53,352 nucleotides of DNA, from the NCBI RefSeq assembly GCF_016654115.1, contig NZ_JAEQAZ010000042.1, positions 1 to 53,352 of the forward strand, given 5' to 3'. The notes under the pieces were generated by a model, which saw only the letters and a program-made list of their open reading frames with translations, ran no database searches and was not told where the DNA came from. Made by a program: the position numbers and the translations under genes. This stretch comes from Streptomyces sp. MBT53 (GTDB lineage Bacteria > Actinomycetota > Actinomycetes > Streptomycetales > Streptomycetaceae). This document shows positions 16,932-24,253 of the stretch, piece after piece (positions within the stretch are counted from its first letter, which is position 1; every line of letters begins with the position of its first letter).

Positions 16932-17987
16932 TCAGGCGTTAGTTGCGGTTTGGTGTGGCGTGCGGGTCGGTTGGGGCTGGGCGCGCAGTTCCCCGCGCCC
17001 CTTTAGGGCTGACCCGTGTTGGATACGCAGTGCCTCGAAGGCTGTGCGCACCCTCGTTCTCAGGGCGTCGATCGCCTGGCGCTGTGCGCGGTGGGCCGTG
17101 ATCGCCTGGTCGAGGGTGCGGTGGCGGAAGTGGATGGTCTGGCCGGGGCGGACCTGGCCGAGGGCGGACAGGCCGGTGGCGGTGACCACGGCCAGGACGG
17201 GGTAGCCGGCCGTGACTCCGCGGCCTCGGTGGAGGACGAGGAGTTCGTCGCCTGCGGGTACCTCCACCGCCCCGATGGGGACGCCCCGGGAGAGCACCTC
17301 GCCCTTCGTGACTCGGCGGGGTACCGCCCCCTGGAGGCGCAGGCCGATGTGGTTGCTTCTCGGGGTGACCGTGAAGGGGGCGTCGAACAGGCGCCGGCCC
17401 GTGTCGCCGAACTCGGCCCGGTCGGGGCCGTCGGTGACGTCGATGGTCCAGCTGGTGGGGAACGGGGGGACGGGTGCGTTCAGGCGGAAGAGCGGTATCC
17501 GCGAGAAGGGGTGGTCTATGGGCGGGCAGGCCGTGCGCAGGGCGAGTTCGTCGCCTGCGCGCAGGGGCGGGGCGAAGCCCAGGATCGTGTCGGGGGCGCA
17601 GCTGCCCTGGAGGAAGTCCGCCTTGAACGAGCCGAGTACGGCCAGGTAGACGCGGAGGCCCTGGCGGATGCCGGTGACGCGGACGGTTTCGCCGGCCCGG
17701 ACCGGGACCGGTTCCCACTGCGGTCGTACGACACCTTCGACGGTGACGTCTGCGGGGGCGCCCGTCACCGCGATCAGGATGTCGCCGGACGGAACGCACG
17801 CGAAGTCGAGGGCCGTGATCTCCAGCAGCGGGGCGCGGTCGTCGTTGCCGCACAGGACGTTGGCGACGCGTGCCGAGTGCTGGTCGGCGGCACCGTTGGC
17901 GGGCAGGCCGTAGCGGGAGCGGCCGACGCGGCCGAGATCCTGCACGGTGACGAGACCGGCGGTGCGGATGGTGAGGGTGTCAGCCAT
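16932..17987 (-). CDS. pxpC: 5-oxoprolinase subunit PxpC
   Basis: A 351-residue biotin-dependent-carboxyltransferase-like protein of the YbgK/KipA group, a subunit of the prokaryotic ATP-dependent 5-oxoprolinase PxpABC that opens 5-oxo-L-proline to L-glutamate. LVTVQDLGRVGRSRYGLPANGAAD at the N-terminus, PLLEIT, and the SNHIGLRLQG segment near residue 210 are typical. ATG at 17987 overlaps pxpB by 8 bp. The tail is about 40 residues longer than E. coli PxpC (310 aa); the last part (GRGELRAQPQPT) is encoded by a dispersed streptomycete repeat, so the stop codon may have been displaced by it. Confidence 0.9.
   Translation of the reverse strand: MADTLTIRTAGLVTVQDLGRVGRSRYGLPANGAADQHSARVANVLCGNDDRAPLLEITALDFACVPSGDILIAVTGAPADVTVEGVVRPQWEPVPVRAGETVRVTGIRQGLRVYLAVLGSFKADFLQGSCAPDTILGFAPPLRAGDELALRTACPPIDHPFSRIPLFRLNAPVPPFPTSWTIDVTDGPDRAEFGDTGRRLFDAPFTVTPRSNHIGLRLQGAVPRRVTKGEVLSRGVPIGAVEVPAGDELLVLHRGRGVTAGYPVLAVVTATGLSALGQVRPGQTIHFRHRTLDQAITAHRAQRQAIDALRTRVRTAFEALRIQHGSALKGRGELRAQPQPTRTPHQTATNA
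16958..17012. repeat. Dispersed Streptomyces-type repeat
   Basis: The segment containing GCGCGCAGTTCCCCGCGCCC, then CTTTAGGG, matches a short sequence that I recall recurring at gene ends in many Streptomyces genomes, giving the tail RGELRAQPQPT when read through. Here it lies at the 3' end of pxpC. Recognition is from memory. Confidence 0.55.
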
Positions 17988-18720
17988 GGCCGACCACCAG
18001 GTCCGGTGCATCCGCGCAGTCCCCCAGGGCCAAGTCCGCGTATTCGTCCCACTGTTGGGGCTCTATGGACACGAAACGGAACGTGTCGCCGGGGCGGTAC
18101 GCGGTGATCGGGTCGCTGTGCAGGTCGAGGACGCGTACCGGGGTGCGGCCCAGGAGGGGCCAGCCGCCGGGTGACGGCATCGGGCAGATGACCGCCTGTC
18201 GTCCGGCGACCGCGACGGAACCGGCGTCGACGCGGGTGCGGGGCGATGCGAGGCGCGGTACCGGTTTCGGGAAGGGCGGGCCGTCCGTCATGGGGGCTCC
18301 GGCGGGTGCGCCGAGGCAGCGGACGGTGAGGTCGGTACCGGAGTGCAGGGCGACGATCTCGCCCTCGGACAGGCCGAGTTGGGCGGCGACCTCCGGCAGG
18401 TCCGGTCCGTGCTCGCCGCCGTAGACGACGGGGACCACGAAGCGGCGCGGGGGTGTGGTCGGCGCGGGGTGCGGGCCGAGGCGGGCCGCCTCGTGGGCCA
18501 GGACTCGGCGGACGGTGGCATGGTCGGTGGTGGCGCAGTCGAACTCGACGAGGAGGGCGTCGTAGGTGGGCACCACGTCGTGAACACCGGTGAGTTGTAC
18601 GGCGTTCAGGGCGTCGGCGAGGGCGTGGACGAGCCGCCAGGCGGGTTCGGCGTCCAGGCCGACGGCCCTGGCGACGAGGGCGGAGTCGCCGCAGTCGGTG
18701 ATCGCCACATTGCCGTTCAT
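17980..18720 (-). CDS. pxpB: 5-oxoprolinase subunit PxpB
   Basis: A 246-residue protein of the YbgJ/KipI, allophanate-hydrolase-subunit-1 family. The opening DCGDSALVAR, the middle RRFVVPVVYGGEHGPDLPEVA (about residues 91-111), and the C-terminal pattern ICPMPSPGGWPLLGRTPVRVLDL with PYRPGDTFRF-like ITAYRPGDTFRFVSI are the usual family landmarks. Length is close to E. coli PxpB (218). It starts 1 bp after pxpA and overlaps pxpC, so the three form a tightly coupled unit, as in other bacteria. It acts in the cytosol as part of the 5-oxoprolinase complex. Confidence 0.92.
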   Translation of the reverse strand: MNGNVAITDCGDSALVARAVGLDAEPAWRLVHALADALNAVQLTGVHDVVPTYDALLVEFDCATTDHATVRRVLAHEAARLGPHPAPTTPPRRFVVPVVYGGEHGPDLPEVAAQLGLSEGEIVALHSGTDLTVRCLGAPAGAPMTDGPPFPKPVPRLASPRTRVDAGSVAVAGRQAVICPMPSPGGWPLLGRTPVRVLDLHSDPITAYRPGDTFRFVSIEPQQWDEYADLALGDCADAPDLVVGHG

Positions 18721-18721
18721 G

Positions 18722-19504
18722 TCAGGCGCCCTTGCCGGTCAGGACCTTGTCCAGCGAGGTGATCTCGACGCCCGCGGCGAGGAGTTGCTCGCGGATGCGG
18801 CCGGCCAGGGCGATGGCGCCGGGGCTGTCGCCGTGCAACAGGACGGTGTCGCAGGCGACTTGGACGTCCGTGCCGTCGGCGCTGCGGATGACGCCCTCGG
18901 TGACCATGCGCAGGGTGCGGCGGGCGACCTCGTCCGGGTCGTGGATCACCGCGCCGGGTTCGGAGCGCGGGACGAGGGTGCCGTCGGCGCGGTAGGCGCG
19001 GTCGGCGATGCCCACGATGCCGACCCGCAGGCCGCGGGCGCGGGCCGCGTCGGCGAGTTCGCCGTCCTGCGCGAGGACGAACAGCGACTCGTCGAGGGCG
19101 GCCACGGCGTCGACGACGGCGCGGGCGTAGTCGGCGCGGACGGCGACCAGGTTGCCGAGGCGGCCGTGCGGGGCGATGTGGTGCACCCGGGTGCCGTGGG
19201 CGACGGCGAAGGCCTGGAGGGCGCCGATCTGGTAGAGCACGTCGGTGCGGACCTCGTCCGGGGTGAGGTCCATCGCACGGCGGCCGAAGCCGACCAGGTC
19301 GGGGAAGCTGGGGTGGGCGCCCACGGCGACCTGCTTCTCCACACAGGTCCGCACGGTCGCGTCCATGATGCGGGGATCGCCGGCGTGGAATCCGCAGGCC
19401 ACATTGGCGGAGGTGAGCATCTCCAGCAGGGCCGCGTCGTCGCCCATCGTGTAGGCGCCGAATCCCTCGCCGAGATCGGCGACGAGATCAACCATGGGGG
19501 TCAT
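18722..19504 (-). CDS. pxpA: 5-oxoprolinase subunit PxpA (LamB/YcsF family)
   Basis: A 260-residue LamB/YcsF-family protein. The signature VDLVADLGEGFGAYTMGDDAALLE at the N-terminus, SANVACGFHAGDPRIM (about 32-47), VAVGAHPSFPDLVGFGRR, and the C-terminal VLLHGDSPGA are all present. PxpA is the subunit thought to act with PxpBC in ATP-dependent hydrolysis of 5-oxoproline. GGAGG lies 6 nt before ATG at 19504. It is the first gene of the seven-gene minus-strand operon, facing the LysR gene across a 254-bp divergent region, so LysR control is likely. Confidence 0.94.
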   Translation of the reverse strand: MTPMVDLVADLGEGFGAYTMGDDAALLEMLTSANVACGFHAGDPRIMDATVRTCVEKQVAVGAHPSFPDLVGFGRRAMDLTPDEVRTDVLYQIGALQAFAVAHGTRVHHIAPHGRLGNLVAVRADYARAVVDAVAALDESLFVLAQDGELADAARARGLRVGIVGIADRAYRADGTLVPRSEPGAVIHDPDEVARRTLRMVTEGVIRSADGTDVQVACDTVLLHGDSPGAIALAGRIREQLLAAGVEITSLDKVLTGKGA

Positions 19505-19758
19505 GACGTCCTCCGGGAGAGAATGCGGGAACGGGGAACTCCGAGAAAGGGAATTCCGCGGGAGGGTAATTCCGGTATGGGGATGCCCTGGATGTTCCGC
19601 ACAACTTATTCCGCCCGTCGCGTGATCGCCAATATCCGTTCGGTCTGGCGTTATCGCGAACCGCTATGACTCCCCTCACACCCGCCGCTCACCGGGGCTG
19701 TGCTTCGGGATGATCCCTCCCTACGATGAGGCTTCGCTCCACCCGGAAGGCCCCGCGC
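19505..19758. promoter_or_regulatory. Divergent pxpA/lysR promoter region
   Basis: The 254-bp gap between the divergent genes has no credible gene and is AT-richer than its flanks. CGCCA (19627-19631) and TGGCG (19646-19650) form an interrupted dyad, embedded in GATCGCCA...TGGCGTTATC, a size and form typical of LysR-type sites. Repeated GGGAATTCC-like and GGTAATTCC words lie nearer pxpA (19548-19575). Confidence 0.45.
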
Positions 19759-20673
19759 ATGGACACCAGACGTCTCTACTCGTTCATCAAGATCATCGAC
19801 GCGGGGAGCATCACGCGCGCGGCCGACATCCTGCACATCGCCCAGCCGGCGCTGAGCCAGCAACTGTCCGCTCTGGAGGCGCAGTTCGGGCAGCAGCTGC
19901 TGATCCGCAGCAAGCGTGGGGTCGCCCCGACCGAGGCGGGCCGTGCGCTGTACCGGCACGCCCAGCTCATCCTGCGGCAGGTGGACCTCGCGCAGGCGGC
20001 CGTGGACGTCTCCGGCCGCGCGCCCGCGGGCAGCGTGTCGGTGGGCCTTGCGCCGTACAGCCTGGGCGCGGCCCTCGCGTTGCCGCTGCTCAAGAGCGTG
20101 CGCGAGCGCTACCCGGACATCCTGCTGCACATCAACGAGAACTTCGGCGGGGTGATCAGCGAGGCGATCATGACGGGCCGGATGGACATGGCGTTCATCT
20201 ACGGCGCCGGGCCGCTGCGGGGTGTGCAGTTCGAGCCCGTCCGTACCGAGGATCTCTTCCTGATCGAGGCGCCCGGTGACACGGCGCCACAGGGGCGGGG
20301 CGAGGTGCGGCTCGCGGAACTGGCGGATCTGCCGCTGCTGTTGCCCAGCCGGATCCACACGATCCGGCAGGTGGTGGACGCGGCCTTCCAGCAGGCGTCG
20401 CTGCGGCTGAACGTGGTGGGCGAGGTGGAGTCGGCGCTGACCCTCGTCAACGCGGTGGACGCGGGCCTCGGCGCGACGGTCCTGCCGTGGTCGGCCGCCC
20501 GCGCCATTCTCGATGTCCGCGCCCTGTCCGTACGACGGATCGTGGATCCCGTCACCACGGTGAAACTGTCCGTGGTCACCTCGGACAATCAGCCGCTCTC
20601 GGAACCCGCGCTGGCCGTGCACGATCTCTTCCTGGAGCTGATCGACAGCGACAAGAATAAGGACGACCAATAG
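19759..20673 (+). CDS. LysR-family transcriptional regulator
   Basis: A 304-residue LysR regulator. The N-terminal HTH is MDTRRLYSFIKIIDAGSI with RAADILHIAQPALSQQLSALEAQFG (residues 18-42), followed by the substrate-binding domain from about residue 90. It resembles the Nac/Cbl-like branch of LysR proteins. ATG at 19759 is chosen because it begins the canonical MDTRRL start; an earlier in-frame start at 19726 would add 11 unsupported residues. It is divergent from the pxp operon and followed 124 bp later by a 2-hydroxyacid dehydrogenase on the same strand, so it probably activates the whole locus in response to the substrate. Confidence 0.92.
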   Translation: MDTRRLYSFIKIIDAGSITRAADILHIAQPALSQQLSALEAQFGQQLLIRSKRGVAPTEAGRALYRHAQLILRQVDLAQAAVDVSGRAPAGSVSVGLAPYSLGAALALPLLKSVRERYPDILLHINENFGGVISEAIMTGRMDMAFIYGAGPLRGVQFEPVRTEDLFLIEAPGDTAPQGRGEVRLAELADLPLLLPSRIHTIRQVVDAAFQQASLRLNVVGEVESALTLVNAVDAGLGATVLPWSAARAILDVRALSVRRIVDPVTTVKLSVVTSDNQPLSEPALAVHDLFLELIDSDKNKDDQ

Positions 20674-20797
20674 CGTCACACAAATCCGTTATTTGTTTCC
20701 GGTGACCGCCGGGGCTAGCTTTTTTCGAAATGTCTTGGCAACCCCTTCGAAATCGTTCGCCCGGTCGGTAATACACGGCTCGTCACTGGAGAATCAC

Positions 20798-21802
20798 ATG
20801 AAGAAGCGTGTCCTCGCCACCCGTGAGAACCTGCCCGGCCGAGGTCTGGACCGTCTCTCCGAGAGCGCGGAACTGGTGGCCTGGCCCGGCGCCGACAAGC
20901 CCGGACCCGCCGACCTCGCCGGCCTCGCCCCCGGGGTGAGCGGCGTACTGGCCCTCGGCAACGACCCGGTCGACGCCGCCCTGATGGACGCGGCGGGCCC
21001 CTCGCTGCGCGTGATCGCCCTGGCCAGCATGGGCTTCGACAACGTCGACCGGGCCGCCGCCGCGGAACGCGGCATCGTCGTCACCCACACGCCCCGCGTC
21101 CTCGCGGAGACCACCGCCGACCTCACCTTCGCGCTGATCCTCGCCGCCCGCCGCAGGCTCGGCGCGGCCGGGGCGAGCCTCGCGGAGGGCTCCTGGGGAC
21201 TGTTCCGCATGCACGACTACCTCGGCCTGGACGTCCACGGCGCCACCCTCGGCCTGATCGGCTACGGCCAGATCGGCCGCGCGGTGGCCCGCCGGGCGCA
21301 CGGTTTCGGGATGCGGGTGATCCACCACGACCCGTACGCCCCCGACGACGACCTCTCGACCTCGGTCGGCCTGGCCGCGCTGCTGGCCGACGCCGATGTC
21401 GTGTCGCTGCACGTACCACTCACCGAGGAGACCCGCCATCTGATCTCGGCCCGCGAGCTCGCCGCGATGAAGCCCACGGCCACACTGGTCAGCACCTCGC
21501 GCGGCGGAGTCGTGGACGAGGCGGCGCTGCTCGACGCGGTGCGCGAGGGACGGCTGCACTCCGCCGGGCTCGACGTCTTCGAACGCGAGCCGATGGGGCG
21601 GGAGTTGTCCCCGCTGGTGGCCGAGCCGAACGTGATCGCGCTCCCCCACATCGGATCGGCCACCGAGGCGACCCGGGCGGCGATGGTCGACCTGGCGGTG
21701 GACAACATCCTCGACGTGCTGGCCGAACGGCCCGCCCGTACGCCCCTTCCGGGCAGTACGGGGGTGGCGGGCACGCCGCAGCTGAACGCTCACCCCGCCT
21801 GA
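20798..21802 (+). CDS. D-isomer-specific 2-hydroxyacid dehydrogenase
   Basis: A 334-residue NAD(P)-dependent D-2-hydroxyacid dehydrogenase, closest in pattern to glyoxylate/hydroxypyruvate reductases. GLIGYGQIGRAVARRA (about residues 151-166) is the dinucleotide-binding motif, STSRGGVVDEAALLDA carries the catalytic Arg, DVFEREP lies near the catalytic Glu region, and PHIGSAT carries the catalytic His. GGAG lies 7 nt before ATG. It follows the LysR gene and probably belongs to the same regulon; reduction of glyoxylate or hydroxypyruvate formed by the aldolase is inferred. Its 3' end overlaps the convergent XRE gene by 13 bp. Confidence 0.9.
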   Translation: MKKRVLATRENLPGRGLDRLSESAELVAWPGADKPGPADLAGLAPGVSGVLALGNDPVDAALMDAAGPSLRVIALASMGFDNVDRAAAAERGIVVTHTPRVLAETTADLTFALILAARRRLGAAGASLAEGSWGLFRMHDYLGLDVHGATLGLIGYGQIGRAVARRAHGFGMRVIHHDPYAPDDDLSTSVGLAALLADADVVSLHVPLTEETRHLISARELAAMKPTATLVSTSRGGVVDEAALLDAVREGRLHSAGLDVFEREPMGRELSPLVAEPNVIALPHIGSATEATRAAMVDLAVDNILDVLAERPARTPLPGSTGVAGTPQLNAHPA

Positions 21803-22662
21803 GTGCTGCTGAGGCCCGCCCACTGCAACAGGAACCGCAGCGCCTCCTGCGAGGCCGAGTCCGGCGGCGCGGTGTAGGCGACGAGCAGCTGCTCGGGGTG
21901 GGTGTCGACGGTGAACTGCTGGACGTCGAGGGTGAGTTCACCGGCGACCGGATGGACGTACGTCTTGGTGAGCTGCCGCGGTCCGCGCACCTGGTGGCCG
22001 GCCCACCAGGTACGGAAGTCCGGGTCGCGGGCGCCGAGTTCGGCGACGAGGGCGGTCAGCGCGGGGTCCTGCGGGGTGCGGCCCGCCTCCATGCGCAGGA
22101 CGGCGACGCACTCGCGGGCGGCCCGGGGCCAGTCGGCGTACAGCGCGCGGAAGTCGGCGTCGAGGAAGGTGAGCCGGATCAGGTTGCGCTCGGCCGGGGG
22201 CAGCGCGCCGAAGTCGGTGAGGAGTGCCGAGGCCGCGCGGTTCCAGGCGAGTACGTCCATGCCCCGGTGCAGCACCATCGCCGGGACGTCGTGCATCGTG
22301 TCCAGCAACTGCCGTAGCCGGGGCGCCACTTCGGGGCGTCCGGCCGGGCGGGCGAGCGGGCCGGGGGCGACCTCGGCCAGGGTGAAGAGGTAGGCGCGCT
22401 CGTCCGGTGCGAGGTGCAGGGCGTCGGCGAGCGCGTCCAGGACCGCGCGGGAGCCCCGGCGGGTGCGGCCCTGTTCCAGGCGGACCACGTAGTCGACGCT
22501 CACGTGCGCGAGGTGGGCCAGTTCCTCCCGGCGCAGCCCGGGTACCCGGCGCAGCCGGCCGTCGTCGGGGAAGCCCGCCTCGTGCGGGTCGCGTTCCGCG
22601 CGGCGGGCGCGCAGGAAGTCGCCCAGTTCGTTGCCGGAGAGGGACGCGTCGGGGTCTGTCAT
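21790..22662 (-). CDS. XRE regulator with MmyB-like ligand domain
   Basis: A 290-residue regulator. The N-terminal XRE HTH covers about residues 10-85 (ELGDFLRARRAERDP, RVPGLRREELAHLAHVSVDYVVRLEQGR), and the C-terminal half is the MmyB-like PAS-type ligand domain (MDVLAWNRAASALLTDFGALPP, then FRTWWAGHQVRGPR and KTYVHPVAGELTLD). This family is abundant in streptomycetes and usually controls a divergent redox or hydrolase gene, possibly through a fatty-acid ligand. Here the alpha/beta hydrolase gene lies divergent across 146 bp. Confidence 0.9.
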   Translation of the reverse strand: MTDPDASLSGNELGDFLRARRAERDPHEAGFPDDGRLRRVPGLRREELAHLAHVSVDYVVRLEQGRTRRGSRAVLDALADALHLAPDERAYLFTLAEVAPGPLARPAGRPEVAPRLRQLLDTMHDVPAMVLHRGMDVLAWNRAASALLTDFGALPPAERNLIRLTFLDADFRALYADWPRAARECVAVLRMEAGRTPQDPALTALVAELGARDPDFRTWWAGHQVRGPRQLTKTYVHPVAGELTLDVQQFTVDTHPEQLLVAYTAPPDSASQEALRFLLQWAGLSSTQAG

Positions 22663-22808
22663 GCCTCCAGTGTCGTCGGGGCCGCGTGCGCGTGCCTGGT
22701 ACAGAACCGCATAGGCAGAGCCGTCCCTGGTGGCACCGGGGCGGGCGGGCCGACGGTGGGGGCATGGCCGTAGAACGGCTTCCCTCCTCTCCGACTGGAG
22801 TGCTCCCC

Positions 22809-23699
22809 ATGCGTAGTGACGTCGTCTTTCCCAGTGCCGGTCTGAAGCTCGCCGGTCATCTGTACCGCCCGGCCGGGGTTCCGCAGGCCGCGATCGTGGT
22901 CGGTCATCCCGGTGGTGGGGTGAAGGAGCAGGCCGCCGGGCTGTACGCGCGGCGGCTGGCCGAGCGGGGGTTCGTCGCGCTCGCTTTCGACGCCGCGTAT
23001 CAGGGTGAGAGTGAGGGAGAGCCGCGCGGCCTGGAGGACCCGGGCCAGCGGGTCGAGGACCTGAAGGCCGCGGTCTCCTTCCTCGGCAGCCTGGACGGGG
23101 TGGACCCCGATCGCATCGGGGTGCTGGGCATCTGTGCCTCCGGTGGGTACGCCCTGGCGGCTGCCGCGACCGACCCGCGTATTCGGGCGGTGGCCACGGT
23201 GAGCGCTGTCGACATCTCGCGGCAGTTCCGGCTCGGTGCGGACGGCGGGCAGGACCCGGCCGTCGTACGGGGTCTGCTGGCCGCGGCGGCGGAGGCGCGG
23301 GGTACGGGCGTCGAGCGCTTCCCTCTCTTCCCGGCCACCGAGGAGGAGGCGCGGGCGGGCGGCCCGCATGTCCACGAGGGCTGGGAGTACTACTGCACTC
23401 CGCGCGCGCGGCACCCCCGCTCGGCGAAGTCCCTGACCTGGTCGAGCGTCGACCGCATCGCCGGCTTCGACGCGTTCTCGTCCCTCGGACTGGCCGCGCC
23501 GCGTCCCGTGCTGCTGATCGCCGGGCGAGCTGCCGTGACGTCCTGGATGAGTGTGGAGGCGTATCAAAAGGCTTATGGGGACAAGGAGTTGGTCTGGGTC
23601 GAGGGTGCCTCGCACGTGGATCTCTATGACCGGGACGAGTACGTCACGCCCGCCGTCGAGAAGCTGAGCGGCTTCTTCGGCGCGCGGTCGGGGATGTGA
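22809..23699 (+). CDS. Alpha/beta hydrolase, dienelactone-hydrolase-like
   Basis: A 296-residue cytosolic alpha/beta hydrolase similar to the YcjY/dienelactone hydrolase group. VVGHPGGGVKEQAAGLYARRLAE is the oxyanion region, FDAAYQGESEGEPRGLEDP is characteristic of this group, and GVLGICASGGYALAAAA (about residue 104) is the nucleophile elbow with Cys in the usual Ser position. The catalytic His is probably in GASHVDLYDRDEYV near the C-terminus. ATG at 22809 is preferred (GGAG 8 nt upstream); an earlier ATG at 22764 is possible. It is probably controlled by the divergent XRE gene. Substrate unknown. Confidence 0.85.
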   Translation: MRSDVVFPSAGLKLAGHLYRPAGVPQAAIVVGHPGGGVKEQAAGLYARRLAERGFVALAFDAAYQGESEGEPRGLEDPGQRVEDLKAAVSFLGSLDGVDPDRIGVLGICASGGYALAAAATDPRIRAVATVSAVDISRQFRLGADGGQDPAVVRGLLAAAAEARGTGVERFPLFPATEEEARAGGPHVHEGWEYYCTPRARHPRSAKSLTWSSVDRIAGFDAFSSLGLAAPRPVLLIAGRAAVTSWMSVEAYQKAYGDKELVWVEGASHVDLYDRDEYVTPAVEKLSGFFGARSGM

Positions 23700-23730
23700 T
23701 CCCGCAGACATGTGATCCAGTAGACAGTCC

Positions 23731-23770
23731 AAACTGCACAAGTAACTTGGCGAAGTTACTTGTGCAGTTT
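23731..23770. promoter_or_regulatory. 18-bp perfect inverted repeat operator
   Basis: AAACTGCACAAGTAACTT (23731-23748) and its exact reverse complement (23753-23770) flank GGCG, 12 bp before the MarR start. The AT-rich, perfectly symmetric 40-bp element in a GC-rich context is very likely the autoregulatory operator of the MarR-MFS-isochorismatase operon. Confidence 0.75.
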
Positions 23771-23782
23771 TACGGTGGGGTC

Positions 23783-24253
23783 ATGAACACGAACCCCGGG
23801 CCGCAACCGACCGTCGCCACCGCGCAGCGGCTCAGCGACGCGATCATCCGGCTGCGGGCACGGCTGCGGACCGAGTCGGGGCAGCACGCGACCGGTCTCA
23901 CGCCCACGCAGCTCGCCGTGCTGGGGAGCGTCGTACGGGAAGGGCCCGTCACGGCGGCGCGGCTGGCCGCGCTGGAGCGGGTCAGCGCGCAGTCCATCGC
24001 GCAGAGCCTGGCCGTGCTGAAGGCCGCCGGGCTGGTGCACAGCGAGCCCGACGCGCGGGACGGCCGCAAGAAGCTGATGAGTGCCGATCCGTCCGCCGCC
24101 GAGCTGATCGACAAGCTGCTGCGGGGCCGCGCCACCTTCCTGGCCAGGGCCATCGACCAGTTGGTAGCCCCGGAGGAGCGGAAGGACGTGGACAAGGCCA
24201 TCGAGCTGCTGGAGCGTCTGGCCGGGGCCGAGCTGGACGACGGCCGCATATGA
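23783..24253 (+). CDS. MarR-family regulator
   Basis: A 156-residue winged-helix MarR protein: GLTPTQLAVLGSVVREGPVTAARLAALERVSAQSIAQSLAVLKAAGLV (about residues 36-85) is the HTH and SEPDARDGRKKLMSADPSA the wing with the conserved DxRxxR-type pattern (DARDGRK). ATG at 23783 is chosen because it follows GGTGGGG and lies just after the palindromic operator; the longer frame would begin inside the promoter. It is the first gene of a three-gene operon, overlapping the MFS gene by 4 bp, so it probably represses its own efflux pump. Confidence 0.9.
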   Translation: MNTNPGPQPTVATAQRLSDAIIRLRARLRTESGQHATGLTPTQLAVLGSVVREGPVTAARLAALERVSAQSIAQSLAVLKAAGLVHSEPDARDGRKKLMSADPSAAELIDKLLRGRATFLARAIDQLVAPEERKDVDKAIELLERLAGAELDDGRI

